DNA of 64,000 bases from Cellulomonas sp. Leaf395 (GTDB lineage Bacteria > Actinomycetota > Actinomycetes > Actinomycetales > Cellulomonadaceae). The DNA lies in contig NZ_LMQI01000002.1 in NCBI RefSeq assembly GCF_001424125.1, positions 682,001 through 746,000 of the forward strand, read 5' to 3'. A program made the translations under genes and the position numbers. The notes beneath the pieces are model-generated. The model worked only from the letters and a program-made list of their open reading frames with translations, did no database searches and was not told the DNA's origin. Below, piece after piece: positions 35,870 to 45,299 of the stretch. How positions within the stretch are numbered: position 1 is the stretch's first letter; the number at the start of each line of letters is the position of its first letter.

Positions 35870-36661
35870 ATGGACACCGTCGAGCGGACCCTCGCGGGGC
35901 ACCGGACCCTGCGGAAGTACGTGCTGCCCGGCGAGCGCGTCGTCCTGACGCGTCGGTCCCACTGGGGCAAGCTCATGGAGCCTAGCCTCACCGCGTTCGT
36001 CGGTTTCGTGGTCGTCGCGTGGCTCGTCGAGGTCGCCGCCACCGCCGTCGGCGAGCGGTCGGACTGGCTGTGGTGGCTGTGGGTCGCGCTGGTCGTGCGG
36101 CTCGTCTGGCGGGTGCTCGACTGGCGCCACGAGTGGTTCGTCGCCACCGACAAGCGCATCCTGATGCTCTACGGCCTCATCACCAAGAAGGTCTCGATGA
36201 TGCCGCTGGTCAAGGTCACGGACATGCGGTACTCGCGGTCCATCGCCGGTCGCGTGCTCGGCTACGGCGAGTTCCTGCTGGAGTCTGCGGGCCAGGACCA
36301 GGCGCTGAGCCGCATCTCCTGGGTGGCCAACCCCGACTCCACGTACCGCGAGCTGTGCGCGATCATCTTCACCCCGACCCAGGTGTTCCCGGCACCTGCG
36401 GGCCGGCCGCCGTCGGTCGCCGTCCGCCGCCCGGCACCCGCACCGGTGGCCCCCGACCGCGGCGTCGGACGAGACGTCGACAGAGGAGCAGACCCCGGCG
36501 TCGCGTGGCCGCCGATCCACGAGGTGCGGCCGGACGACACCCAGCCGATCCGCATCCCGCCGCGGCAGACCGCGAGCGACGACGATCCCGGGTGGACCGT
36601 GTCCGGAGACGCGGGCACGTTCGTCCCCGTCACCGAACCCGACCCGCGCTACGACGACTGA
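35870..36661 (+). CDS. Bacterial PH (bPH_2/YdbS-like) domain membrane protein
   Basis: 263 residues from ATG 35870-35872. Residues 1-40 hold GHRTLRKYVLPGERVVLTRRSHWGKLMEP. Two membrane helices follow (LTAFVGFVVVAWLVEVAATAV and WLWWLWVALVVRLVWRVL), then the PH-like domain EWFVATDKRILMLYGLITKKVSMMPLVKVTDMRYSRSIAGRVLGYGEFLLESAGQDQALSRI. The last 90 residues are a Pro/Asp-rich disordered tail. Function is unknown; these proteins may organise membrane complexes. Confidence 0.82.
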   Translation: MDTVERTLAGHRTLRKYVLPGERVVLTRRSHWGKLMEPSLTAFVGFVVVAWLVEVAATAVGERSDWLWWLWVALVVRLVWRVLDWRHEWFVATDKRILMLYGLITKKVSMMPLVKVTDMRYSRSIAGRVLGYGEFLLESAGQDQALSRISWVANPDSTYRELCAIIFTPTQVFPAPAGRPPSVAVRRPAPAPVAPDRGVGRDVDRGADPGVAWPPIHEVRPDDTQPIRIPPRQTASDDDPGWTVSGDAGTFVPVTEPDPRYDD

Positions 36662-36666
36662 GCAGG

Positions 36667-37080
36667 TCAGGCTCGATCCACCGCGGCGGCCACCAGCGCG
36701 AGGAGGGCCTGGGCGTAGGCGTCCGCCGCGGAGTCCGCGGTGAACAGGCGCTCCGGACGACCCGAGTGCTCGATGAGCACGCCGTACTGCCCGTCGGTCG
36801 AGCGCGCGAGGCTGCGGAACGTGCCGCCGAGGAGCTCGCGCAGCTGGTCCTCGCGCGGCAGCCAGAGGGCGTCCTCCTGGGCGACGGAGTCCAGCGCCCA
36901 CTCCGTCGTCCCGTTGAAGCCCAGCACCGTGCCCGTCGGGTAGTCGTGCGGCTCGACCACCATGTCCGAGATGGTGAACACCTGGTCCTCGAGCGTCCGG
37001 ACCGCGAACCGGTCGCCGGGTCGCGGGTGCCAGCGCACCCCGACCTCCTGGAGCTGTTGGGCCCGGGACAGGGAGATCAT
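36667..37080 (-). CDS. Conserved hypothetical actinobacterial protein
   Basis: 137 residues from ATG 37078-37080. VRWHPRPGDRFAVRTLEDQVFTISDMVVEPHDYPTGTVLGFNGTTEWALDSVAQEDALWLPREDQLRELLGG is a highly conserved block in actinobacterial proteins that are often labelled, without good reason, pilus assembly protein CpaE. There is no ATPase motif, so that name is not adopted. No membrane segment or signal. It lies 26 bases beyond the TIM-barrel gene but points away from its start in the same direction, after its stop. Confidence 0.7.
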   Translation of the reverse strand: MISLSRAQQLQEVGVRWHPRPGDRFAVRTLEDQVFTISDMVVEPHDYPTGTVLGFNGTTEWALDSVAQEDALWLPREDQLRELLGGTFRSLARSTDGQYGVLIEHSGRPERLFTADSAADAYAQALLALVAAAVDRA

Positions 37081-37106
37081 CCGTCCAGTATCCGGCGACC
37101 GTTCGG

Positions 37107-38108
<1,002 letters not shown>

Positions 38109-38110
38109 GG

Positions 38111-39298
38111 TCAGCTCTCCTCCAAGACAGGGGTCCACGTGCTGTCGTTCGCCGCCGACTGCTCGACCGCGGCCAGCACCCGTTGCACGACGAGCCCGTC
38201 GGCGAAGCTGGGCACCGGCTGGCTGTGCTCGGCGATCGCGGTGATGAGGTCCACCGCCTGGTGCGTGAACGCGTGCTCGTACCCGAGTCCGTGACCCGGC
38301 GGCCACCAGGCTGCCACGTAGGCGTGCTCGGGCTCCGTGACGACGATCCGCCGGAACCCGGCCTCGGGCGCGGGCTGGGTGGCGTCGAAGTAGTGCAGGA
38401 CGTTCATGTCCTCGAAGTCGAACGCGAGCGACCCGAGCGACCCGTTGATCTCCAGGCGGATCGCGTTCTTGCGCCCCCACGCGAACCGGGTGGCCTCGAA
38501 CGTGGCCAGTCCCCCGCCGGACATCCGACCGAGGAAGATGGCGGCGTCGTCCACGGTGACGGGACCGGTCTCGGTGCTCGATGCCGTTCCGTGCAGCCCG
38601 CCGAAGGAATCCGCGACCGGACGCTCCTTCACGAACGTCTCCAGGACCGCCGAGACCCCCGTGACCGACTCGCCGGTGACGAACTGGGCCAGGTCGACGA
38701 TGTGCGCGCCGATGTCCCCGAGCGCCCCGGAGCCGGCCTTCTGCTTGTCCAGGCGCCACGACAGCGGCGCCTGCGGGTCGGCGATCCAGTCCTGCAGGTA
38801 CTGCGCGCGCACGTGCCGGACGGTGCCGATCCGACCGTCGGCGACGAGCGTGCGGGCCAGCTGGATGGCGGGGACGCGGCGGTACGTGAACCCGACCATC
38901 GCCAGGGCGCCGCTCGATCGGGCCGCCTCGGCCGCGCGGACCATCGCCTCGGCCTCCTGCACGGAGTTGGCCAGCGGCTTCTCGCACAGCACGTGCTTGC
39001 CGGCCTCGAGCGCCGCGATCGCGATCTCGGCGTGCGTGTCGCCCGGGGTGCAGATGTCGACCAGGTCGATGTCGTCGCGGGCGACCAGGGCCTTCCAGTC
39101 GGTCTCCGTGCTGGACCAGCCCAGCTTCGTCGCGGCCGCGCTCACCGCAGCCTCGTCGCGACCGGCGACCGCGGCCATGTCAGGACGCAGCGGCAGGTCG
39201 AAGAACCGGGGGGCGTTGCGCCAGGCCTGCGAGTGCGCGATGCCCATGAACGCGTACCCGACCATGCCGATGCCCAGGCGTGGGACTGCTTCTGTCAC
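38111..39298 (-). CDS. Gfo/Idh/MocA family oxidoreductase
   Basis: 395 residues from GTG 39296-39298, with GAGGAG upstream. The N-terminal NAD(P) domain has [22 protein letters not shown] and [42 protein letters not shown] (the family EKP motif). The C-terminal substrate domain begins [24 protein letters not shown] and has [18 protein letters not shown] with the catalytic His. Members oxidise sugars or cyclitols, commonly at C1, C2 or C3. Co-located with a CUT2 transporter, a TIM-barrel enzyme and a ThuA-like gene, it could produce a keto sugar. Confidence 0.9.
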   Translation of the reverse strand: MTEAVPRLGIGMVGYAFMGIAHSQAWRNAPRFFDLPLRPDMAAVAGRDEAAVSAAATKLGWSSTETDWKALVARDDIDLVDICTPGDTHAEIAIAALEAGKHVLCEKPLANSVQEAEAMVRAAEAARSSGALAMVGFTYRRVPAIQLARTLVADGRIGTVRHVRAQYLQDWIADPQAPLSWRLDKQKAGSGALGDIGAHIVDLAQFVTGESVTGVSAVLETFVKERPVADSFGGLHGTASSTETGPVTVDDAAIFLGRMSGGGLATFEATRFAWGRKNAIRLEINGSLGSLAFDFEDMNVLHYFDATQPAPEAGFRRIVVTEPEHAYVAAWWPPGHGLGYEHAFTHQAVDLITAIAEHSQPVPSFADGLVVQRVLAAVEQSAANDSTWTPVLEES

Positions 39299-39321
39299 GG
39301 CTCCTCCTCGCGGCCCGTGCT

Positions 39322-39356
39322 CCGGGCGGGTTCCCTGCGGAGGGGAACCCGCCCGG
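39322..39356 (-). terminator. Intra-operon hairpin after the CUT2 binding-protein gene
   Basis: Perfect 14-bp inverted repeat (39322-39335 with 39343-39356, 7-base loop), 25 bases past the binding-protein stop and 24 bases before the oxidoreductase start. No T-run follows. It probably causes partial termination or protects the binding-protein mRNA from 3' decay, so that the binding protein is made in excess over the enzymes. Confidence 0.65.
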
Positions 39357-39381
39357 CTCGGTGACAATGGACGGCTGGACG

Positions 39382-40431
39382 TCAGCTCTCGAAGGCCGTC
39401 GGCAGGTACTGGTCGACGTTCTCCTTGGTCACCACGGGTGCGTAGAGCTGGACCGTGCGCGGCACCTCGACCTCGACCAGGTCGCTCATCGACTTGCCCT
39501 GCACCAGCAGGCGGGCCAGCTTGATGCCGTCTGCGGCCTGCGTGGAGGGGTAGATGACCGTCGCCTTGAGGACGGTGTCGTCGGCCTTGATGGACTCCAT
39601 GACGTTCTTCGAGCCGGCGCCGCCGACCATGATGAACTCGTCGCGACCGGCGTTCTCGATGGCCGCCATGATGCCGACTCCCTGGTCGTCGTCGTGGTTC
39701 CAGATGGCGTCGAGCTGCGGCGCCGCCTGCAGCAGGTTGGCCGCGGCGGTCTCCCCGCCCTGGACGGTGAAGTCGGCCGCCACGCGGTTGCTCACCTCGA
39801 GGCCGCAGGCCCCGAGCGCGTCCTCGAAGCCCTGGCTGCGCTGCTGCGTCAGCGGCAGGTTGTCGATGCCGGCGATCTCGGCGACCTTGGCGTCGGGATT
39901 GCCGCCCACCTCGCCGCAGATGTACGTGCCGGCGCTGACGCCCATGCCGTAGTTGTCCCCCAGCACCGTGGTGCGGGCGGCGTCCGGGTCCTCGAACTCG
40001 CGGTCGACGTTGACGACGACGATCCCGGCCTGCATCGCCTTGATGGCCACCTCGGTGAGCGCGGCGCCGTCGAACGGCAGCAGGACGATGGCGTCGACGC
40101 CGTCGTTGATGAACTGCTCGATCTGGCTGATCTGCAGGTTCACGTCGTTGGTGGCCTCGGCCTGCACCAGCTCGACGTCCTCGTACTTGGCGGCCTCGTC
40201 GACGGCCGACTTGGTGATGGAACCCATCCAGCCGTGGTCGGCGGCGGGGGCCGAGAAGCCGATGACGACCTTGTCGCCGGCCTCGTCGTTGCTGCCGGCA
40301 GCGGCCGCGGGGGCCGGGGCCTCGGCGGTGTCCTCGGCCTCGGGGGTGTTGGACGTGCAGCCGACGACGAGCGCCAGGGCGGCGGCGGTCCCGGCGGCGG
40401 CGAGCCACTTACGGCGCAGAGCTGTGGACAT
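39382..40431 (-). CDS. Sugar ABC transporter substrate-binding lipoprotein (CUT2, ribose type)
   Basis: 349 residues from ATG 40429-40431, with AAGGAGG upstream. Signal peptide MSTALRRKWLAAAGTAAALA with lipobox VVGC, then an Ala/Pro/Glu linker and a periplasmic-binding domain 4: KVVIGFSAPAADHGWMGSITKSAVDEAAKYEDVELVQAEATNDVNLQISQIEQFINDGVDAIVLLP, VVVNVDREF, TQQRSQGFEDAL and IWNHDDDQGVGIMAAIENAG. It binds a monosaccharide, polyol or small glycoside outside the membrane and hands it to the upstream-encoded permease. Confidence 0.92.
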   Translation of the reverse strand: MSTALRRKWLAAAGTAAALALVVGCTSNTPEAEDTAEAPAPAAAAGSNDEAGDKVVIGFSAPAADHGWMGSITKSAVDEAAKYEDVELVQAEATNDVNLQISQIEQFINDGVDAIVLLPFDGAALTEVAIKAMQAGIVVVNVDREFEDPDAARTTVLGDNYGMGVSAGTYICGEVGGNPDAKVAEIAGIDNLPLTQQRSQGFEDALGACGLEVSNRVAADFTVQGGETAAANLLQAAPQLDAIWNHDDDQGVGIMAAIENAGRDEFIMVGGAGSKNVMESIKADDTVLKATVIYPSTQAADGIKLARLLVQGKSMSDLVEVEVPRTVQLYAPVVTKENVDQYLPTAFES

Positions 40432-40501
40432 GACGATCCTCCTTGATCGAACGGGTGTGGTGCAGGGGCGGAGCTGTGAGGTCAGGCGGAGCTGGGAAGA
40501 G

Positions 40502-41548
40502 TCAGGTTCCGGCGCGGGAGCGCTCGGCGATGCGCTGCTGGAGCAGCACGGCGACGACGATGATCACGCCCTTGGCGATGGCCTGCGCCGAGATGGACAG
40601 GTTGTTCTGCGTGAACACGTTGCTGAGCGTGGAGAAGATGAGGACGCCCAGGACGGTGCCGACGATGGTGCCGCGGCCACCGATGAGCAGCGTGCCGCCG
40701 ATGACGACGGCGGCGATCGCGTCGAGCTCGTAGAGCTGGCCGTTGGTGGAGCTGCCGGCGGTGGTGCGGCCGAGCATCATGACGCCACCGATGCCCGCGG
40801 TGAGACCGCAGAGGGCGTAGAGGTACATCGTGTGGCGCTTGACCTTGATGCCCGCCAGCCGCGCGGCCTCGGGGTTGCCACCGACCGCGATGGTCCGGCG
40901 GCCGAACGTGGTGCGGTTGAGCAGGATCCACCCCGCCACGGACACCAGGAGGAAGATCCACACGAGCATCGGCACGCCGAGGGGCGACGAGCGGGAGAAG
41001 TCGAGGAAGCCGTCGACCTCGACGATCTGGGTCTGCCGGTTGGCGATGATCTCCGCCAGCCCGCGGGCGGACACGAGCATGGCCAGCGTCGCGATGAACG
41101 CGACCACCTTCCCGTAGGCGATGAGCACGCCGTTGATCAGGCCTGCCCCGAGCCCGACGCCCAGCCCGCACAGGACGATCACGATCCAGTGGAAGTCCTC
41201 GGCCATGGTCTGCGTGGCCAGCGTGGACGCCCACACCGATGCCAGCCCGATGACGGAGCCGACCGACAGGTCGATGCCGCCACCGGTGATGACGAAGGTC
41301 ATCCCGATACTGATCACCCCGACCACCGAGGCGAGCCGGAGGATCGTCAGCACGTTGTCGATGCTGGCGAACCTCTCGCCGGCGGTGATGATGCCGAAGA
41401 TGCAGAGCGCCACCAGCGCGATCACCAGGCCGAGGTTGCGACCGGTGGCTCCGCTGAGCACACCACCCCGCTTCTCACCGGGCTTGGCGACCTGCTCGAC
41501 CCGGGCCGACTCGTCGGCAGCCGGGACTGTCATGTCCTGCTCGCTCAC
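40502..41548 (-). CDS. Sugar ABC transporter permease (CUT2, RbsC type)
   Basis: 348 residues from GTG 41546-41548, overlapping the ATPase stop by GTGA; an internal ATG five codons on is also possible. It is a polytopic RbsC-like protein with about eight to ten helices: NLGLVIALVALCIFGIITAGERF, MTFVITGGGIDLSVGSVIGL (family signature), FGRRTIAVGGNPEAARLAGI (cytoplasmic loop contacting the ATPase) and VIGGTLLIGGRGTIVGTVLGVL. It works as a homodimer with the ATPase. Confidence 0.92.
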   Translation of the reverse strand: MSEQDMTVPAADESARVEQVAKPGEKRGGVLSGATGRNLGLVIALVALCIFGIITAGERFASIDNVLTILRLASVVGVISIGMTFVITGGGIDLSVGSVIGLASVWASTLATQTMAEDFHWIVIVLCGLGVGLGAGLINGVLIAYGKVVAFIATLAMLVSARGLAEIIANRQTQIVEVDGFLDFSRSSPLGVPMLVWIFLLVSVAGWILLNRTTFGRRTIAVGGNPEAARLAGIKVKRHTMYLYALCGLTAGIGGVMMLGRTTAGSSTNGQLYELDAIAAVVIGGTLLIGGRGTIVGTVLGVLIFSTLSNVFTQNNLSISAQAIAKGVIIVVAVLLQQRIAERSRAGT

Positions 41549-43059
41549 GCGGCACTTCCTTCCATGACGAGGTCGAGCACGCGGTGCTCGTCGATGCCGG
41601 ACGCGGGTCCGTCGTGGACCACGCGCCCTTCGGAGATGACCAGGACGCGATCGGCCAGGCCGATCACCTCGGGGATGTCGCTGGAGACGACCACCACCGC
41701 GGCACCCTGCGCGGCCAGGTCGGCGATCAGGCCGTAGATCTCGGCGCGGGCGCCGACGTCGACGCCGCGGGTGGGCTCGTCGAGCAGCAGCACCCGGCAG
41801 CCGTGCACGAGCCAGCGCGCGAGCAGGACCTTCTGCTGGTTGCCGCCGGACAGCGTGCGGGCGCTGCGGTCGGGGTCCGACGGTCGGACGTCGAGCGCGT
41901 CGATCTGCTCGCGCGCCACCTTGCGCTCGGCACCCTCGTCGAGGAACGACGCGTTGGCGTTGCGCGCGAAGGTCGAGAGCGTGATGTTGCGGTAGACCGG
42001 CTCGTCGAGGATCAGGCCCTGGCTCTTGCGCTCCTCGGGGCACAGGCCGATGCCGGCGGTGACCGCGTCGGTGACCGAGCCCGCGCGCAGCCGGCGGTCC
42101 CCGACCTGCACGGTGCCGGCGGTCGCCTTGCGCGCCCCGAAGACGGTCTCGAGGATCTCGGTGCGGCCCGAGCCGACCAGCCCCGCCAGTCCGACGACCT
42201 CGCCGGCGCGCACCTCGAACGAGACGTCGGAGAACGCCCCGCGCAGCGCGAGCCCGTCGACCGTGAGCACGGTCGCGGCGTCGGGCGCGATCGTGTCGCG
42301 CGCCGGGATGGCGTACTCGACGTTGCGGCCGGTCATGAGCTTGATGAGCTCGGCGGTGGGCGTGTCCGCCACGGGCAGGCCCGTCGCGACCGTCCGGCCG
42401 TCCTTGAGCACCGTGATCCGGTCGCCGATCTGCCGGATCTCGTCGAGGCGGTGCGAGATGTAGACGACCGCCACGCCCGACGCGGTGAGCTCGCGGACCA
42501 CGCGGAACAGGTTGGTGACCTCCTCCGCGTCGAGGACGGCCGACGGCTCGTCCATGACGATCACGCGGGCGTCGTGCGACAGGGCGCGCGCCATGCTGAC
42601 GATCTGCTTGCCGGCGGCCGAGAGCCGGCCGACCTCGCGGTGCGGGGACAGGTCGCCGTGGCCGAGGCGCTTGAGCAGGGCCCGGGTGTTGGCGGTGGCG
42701 GCGCGGCGCTGCGAGAAGCCCGCGGTCGCCAGCTCGTGACCGAGGTAGATGTTCTCCGCGACGGACAGGCCGTCGACGACGTCGAGCTCCTGGTACATGG
42801 TCGCGATGCCGAGCTTGAGGCCCGCGACCGGGTGGGTGATGGTGACCGGCTGACCGTCCAGGAGGATCTCGCCCTCGGTCGGCTGGTGGGCGCCGGCGAG
42901 CACCTTGATGAGCGTGGACTTGCCGGCACCGTTCTGGCCCAGCAGGCAGTGGACCTCGCCCGCCCGGATCTCCAGGTCGACTCCGTCCAGCGCCCGGGCT
43001 CCCGGGAACTGCTTCACGATTCCGCGCATCTGCAACAGCGGCGGGTCTTCGTTGACCAT
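41545..43059 (-). CDS. Sugar ABC transporter ATPase (CUT2, RbsA type, two nucleotide domains)
   Basis: 504 residues from ATG 43057-43059. An extension to 43095 is rejected because the promoter -10 lies in it. Domain 1 (about 1-240): Walker A GQNGAGKST, signature LSAAGKQIV (degenerate), Walker B VIVMDEPSA. Domain 2 (about 250-500): GLVGSGRTE in place of a full Walker A, LSGGNQQKVLLARW, VLLLDEPTRGVDVG. This asymmetry is normal for RbsA/MglA proteins. First gene of the operon ATPase, permease, binding protein, oxidoreductase, isomerase. Confidence 0.93.
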   Translation of the reverse strand: MVNEDPPLLQMRGIVKQFPGARALDGVDLEIRAGEVHCLLGQNGAGKSTLIKVLAGAHQPTEGEILLDGQPVTITHPVAGLKLGIATMYQELDVVDGLSVAENIYLGHELATAGFSQRRAATANTRALLKRLGHGDLSPHREVGRLSAAGKQIVSMARALSHDARVIVMDEPSAVLDAEEVTNLFRVVRELTASGVAVVYISHRLDEIRQIGDRITVLKDGRTVATGLPVADTPTAELIKLMTGRNVEYAIPARDTIAPDAATVLTVDGLALRGAFSDVSFEVRAGEVVGLAGLVGSGRTEILETVFGARKATAGTVQVGDRRLRAGSVTDAVTAGIGLCPEERKSQGLILDEPVYRNITLSTFARNANASFLDEGAERKVAREQIDALDVRPSDPDRSARTLSGGNQQKVLLARWLVHGCRVLLLDEPTRGVDVGARAEIYGLIADLAAQGAAVVVVSSDIPEVIGLADRVLVISEGRVVHDGPASGIDEHRVLDLVMEGSAA

Positions 43060-43065
43060 GGCAGG

Positions 43066-43129
43066 AACGTAGGACCCACTTCTGTCGCCGGTCAAGCAAA
43101 AGTCGCCACTCGTGTGGCACAGTTACACG
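43066..43129. promoter_or_regulatory. CUT2 operon promoter and candidate ROK operator
   Basis: Reverse strand: -35 TTGACC (43090-43095), 18-bp spacer, -10 TACGTT (43066-43071), 6 bases before the ATPase ATG. An inverted repeat CGTGT-N9-ACACG (43111-43129) lies just upstream, between this promoter and the divergent ROK gene, and is the best candidate site for that regulator. Confidence 0.5.
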
Positions 43130-43167
43130 AACGTGACCTACAGAAGGCGGAATGGTTCACTGTGCGC

Positions 43168-44337
43168 ATGGACGAGCTAGTGAAGTTCGCTCCCCGGCCG
43201 ACGGGCGCCGGGGACATGTTCCAGCTCCTCCGTGACCGCCAGCCCCGGACCCGGTCCGACCTGGCCACACTCACCGGGCAAGCGCGTTCCACGATCGCCG
43301 CGCGGGTGGACCTCCTGCTCTCCTCCGGGTTCGTCGCGCCTGCCGGCGAGGCCAGCTCGACCGGTGGCCGCCCGCCCGCCACCTTCGCTTTCAACCCCGC
43401 CGCGCGCGTCGTGCTGGCCGTCGATCTCGGCGCCACCCACTCCCGCCTCGCCCTGACGGACCTGGTGGGCACGGTCCTGGCCGAGCACCACGAGCCCATC
43501 GCGATCGCGGAGGGCCCCGGCCCCGTGCTGGACCGCGTCGTCGAGCTCGGCCTCGACCTGCTCAGCACCGCCGGGCGCCCGGTCAGCGACCTGGTCAGCG
43601 TCGGTGTGGGCCTGCCCGGACCGGTCGAGCACTCGACCGGGCGGCCCATCAACCCGCCGATCATGCCGGGCTGGGACGACGCCGACGTGCCGGGCCTCCT
43701 CGCGCGCAAGCTGCGCGTCCCGGTGCTGGTGGACAACGACGTCAACGTCATGGCCCTCGGCGAGCACACGTCGCAGTGGCCGGAGGTCGACCACCTGCTG
43801 TTCGTCAAGGTGGCGACCGGCATCGGCGCCGGGATCATCTCCGACGGCCAGATCCGCCGTGGCGCCCAGGGTGCCGCCGGCGACCTCGGCCACATCGCCG
43901 TCCCGGGCGGGCTCGACCGGCCCTGCCGCTGCGGCAACACGGGCTGCCTCGAGGCGGTCGCCAGCGGGCCGGCCATCGCGAGCGCGCTGGCCAACGCCAC
44001 GACCAGCGACGACGTCGTGGCGCTCGTGCGGTCCGGGGACGTCGACGCCAGCCGCGAGGTGCGGGCCGCCGGGCGGCACATCGGCGAAGTCCTCGCCGCG
44101 TGCGTGAGCATGCTGAACCCGTCCGTCATCGTCATCGGCGGCGTCGTGGCCGAGGCCGGGGAGCACCTGCTCGCGGGCATCCGCGAGGTCGTGTACCGCC
44201 GCTCGCTGCCGCTGGCCACCCAGCACCTGCGCATCGTCGCGTCCCGCACCAAGGGACGCGCCGGCGTGCTCGGAGCGTCGGCGATGGCCTCCGAGCACGT
44301 GCTGTCCGCCGCCGCGATCGACGCCCTGATCAGCTGA
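43168..44337 (+). CDS. ROK family transcriptional regulator
   Basis: 389 residues from ATG 43168-43170; a GTG two codons earlier is an alternative. The N-terminal winged helix is GDMFQLLRDRQPRTRSDLATLTGQARSTIAARVDLLLSSGFV. The ROK domain has VVLAVDLGATHSRLALTDL, VPVLVDNDVNVMALGE and a complete zinc motif CRCGNTGCLEA. It is divergent from the CUT2 operon and followed closely by the ThuA-like gene, so it presumably senses the transported sugar or its product and represses both units. Confidence 0.9.
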   Translation: MDELVKFAPRPTGAGDMFQLLRDRQPRTRSDLATLTGQARSTIAARVDLLLSSGFVAPAGEASSTGGRPPATFAFNPAARVVLAVDLGATHSRLALTDLVGTVLAEHHEPIAIAEGPGPVLDRVVELGLDLLSTAGRPVSDLVSVGVGLPGPVEHSTGRPINPPIMPGWDDADVPGLLARKLRVPVLVDNDVNVMALGEHTSQWPEVDHLLFVKVATGIGAGIISDGQIRRGAQGAAGDLGHIAVPGGLDRPCRCGNTGCLEAVASGPAIASALANATTSDDVVALVRSGDVDASREVRAAGRHIGEVLAACVSMLNPSVIVIGGVVAEAGEHLLAGIREVVYRRSLPLATQHLRIVASRTKGRAGVLGASAMASEHVLSAAAIDALIS

Positions 44338-44353
44338 CCCACCGGAGGTTCGC

Positions 44354-45010
44354 GTGACCGAGCAACGCCGTGCTCTCGTCGTCCGGGGCGGGTGGGACGG
44401 GCATGCGCCCGAGGAGGCCGCCGAGCTGTTCGTGCCGTTCCTGCGCGAGCACGACTTCGAGGTCGTCGTCGAGGGCTCGCTCGAGGCCTACGCGGACGCC
44501 GACCTCATGGCCGCCACCGACCTCGTCGTCCAGTGCTGGACGATGGGCGACATCCTGGCCGACGAGCTGCGCGGCCTGCGCACCGCCGTCGCCGCCGGCA
44601 CCGGTCTCGCGGGCTGGCACGGGGGGATCGTCGACTCGTTCCGGATCGCGACGGACTACCTCCAGCTCGTCGGCGCGCAGTTCGCCGCCCACCCCGGAGG
44701 CGCTCTGGTCGAGCACACGATCTCCGTCACCGGCGACCACCCGATCGTCGACGGCGTGCACGACTTCACGCTGCGCTCCGAGCAGTACTGGCTGCTCACG
44801 GACCCGCTCAACGACGTGCTGGCGACGACCACGATCACGCCCGGCCCCGACGACCCGTGGCACGAGCCCGTCACGTCACCGGCCGTCTGGACGCGCCGCT
44901 GGGGCGCTGGTCGCGTGTTCGTCTGCGCGCCCGGACACCTGCTGGCCGATCTCGAGGTGCCGGCGGTGCGGACGATCATCGAGCGCGGCCTGCTCTGGGC
45001 GGCACGCTGA
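44354..45010 (+). CDS. ThuA-like family protein
   Basis: 218 residues from GTG 44354-44356, with GGAGG 6-7 bases upstream. It has a glutamine-amidotransferase-like fold: RRALVVRGGWDGHAPEEAAELFVPFLREHDFEVVVEG, TDLVVQCWTMGDILADELRGLRTAVAAGTGLAGWHGGIVDSFR and HPGGALVEHTISVTGDHPIVDGVHDF. ThuA proteins take part in trehalose and other disaccharide catabolism through 3-keto intermediates in rhizobia and Agrobacterium. It lies 16 bases after the ROK gene. Together with Gfo/Idh and TIM-barrel genes across the divergent promoter it points to keto-sugar processing. Confidence 0.85.
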   Translation: MTEQRRALVVRGGWDGHAPEEAAELFVPFLREHDFEVVVEGSLEAYADADLMAATDLVVQCWTMGDILADELRGLRTAVAAGTGLAGWHGGIVDSFRIATDYLQLVGAQFAAHPGGALVEHTISVTGDHPIVDGVHDFTLRSEQYWLLTDPLNDVLATTTITPGPDDPWHEPVTSPAVWTRRWGAGRVFVCAPGHLLADLEVPAVRTIIERGLLWAAR

Positions 45011-45057
45011 GCCGTCCGGTCCGTGAGAAGGCGACGGTCCGTCCCGTCCGGTCCGGG

Positions 45058-45063
45058 TAGGTT
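45058..45063 (+). promoter_or_regulatory. Promoter -10 of the thiamine-transport operon
   Basis: TAGGTT about 11-12 bases upstream of the first conserved riboswitch bases, which fits a transcript starting just before the TPP aptamer. Confidence 0.4.
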
Positions 45064-45074
45064 CGTCCTGCCAA

Positions 45075-45181
45075 CGCCGGGGAGCTCGAGACAGTCGGGC
45101 TGAGAGGACGTTCCACGACACCGCAGGGTGTCAGCGGACGTCGACCCGAGAACCTGAACTGGGTAATGCCAGCGGAGGGAT
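45075..45181 (+). ncRNA. TPP (THI-element) riboswitch
   Basis: The conserved blocks are in order: GGGGAGC (45079-45085), GGCTGAGAGG (45098-45107), a variable stem, then ACCCGAGAACCTGAACTGGGTAATGCC ending with AGCGGAGGGA (45144-45180), split here by description. This is the classic TPP aptamer. Downstream, CCTCC at 45226-45230 could pair with the GGAGG Shine-Dalgarno at 45289-45293, so control may be at translation initiation when TPP is bound. It governs the thiamine-binding protein and ABC transporter genes that follow. Confidence 0.93.
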
Positions 45182-45299
45182 GCGCCATCGAGCGCGGCGT
45201 GGGCGGTCACCCGGCCGTCGCCGGGCCTCCGTCGTCGTCGTCCCCGTACGGGCGGACCTCGGGTGCTGCATGCCCGGTCCGACCCACCGGAGGAACACC

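Noticed and set aside
36667..37080. Name pilus assembly protein CpaE for the 137-residue protein
   Set aside because: No P-loop or response-regulator features; the label is a likely database error.
41584..43167. Long in-frame extension ahead of the ROK regulator
   Set aside because: It is antisense to the CUT2 ATPase and joins the ROK frame by chance; the ROK helix-turn-helix starts normally at 43168.
45182..45299. Intrinsic terminator as the riboswitch expression platform
   Set aside because: There is a short CCGG-type hairpin but no T-run; pairing with the Shine-Dalgarno is a better fit.
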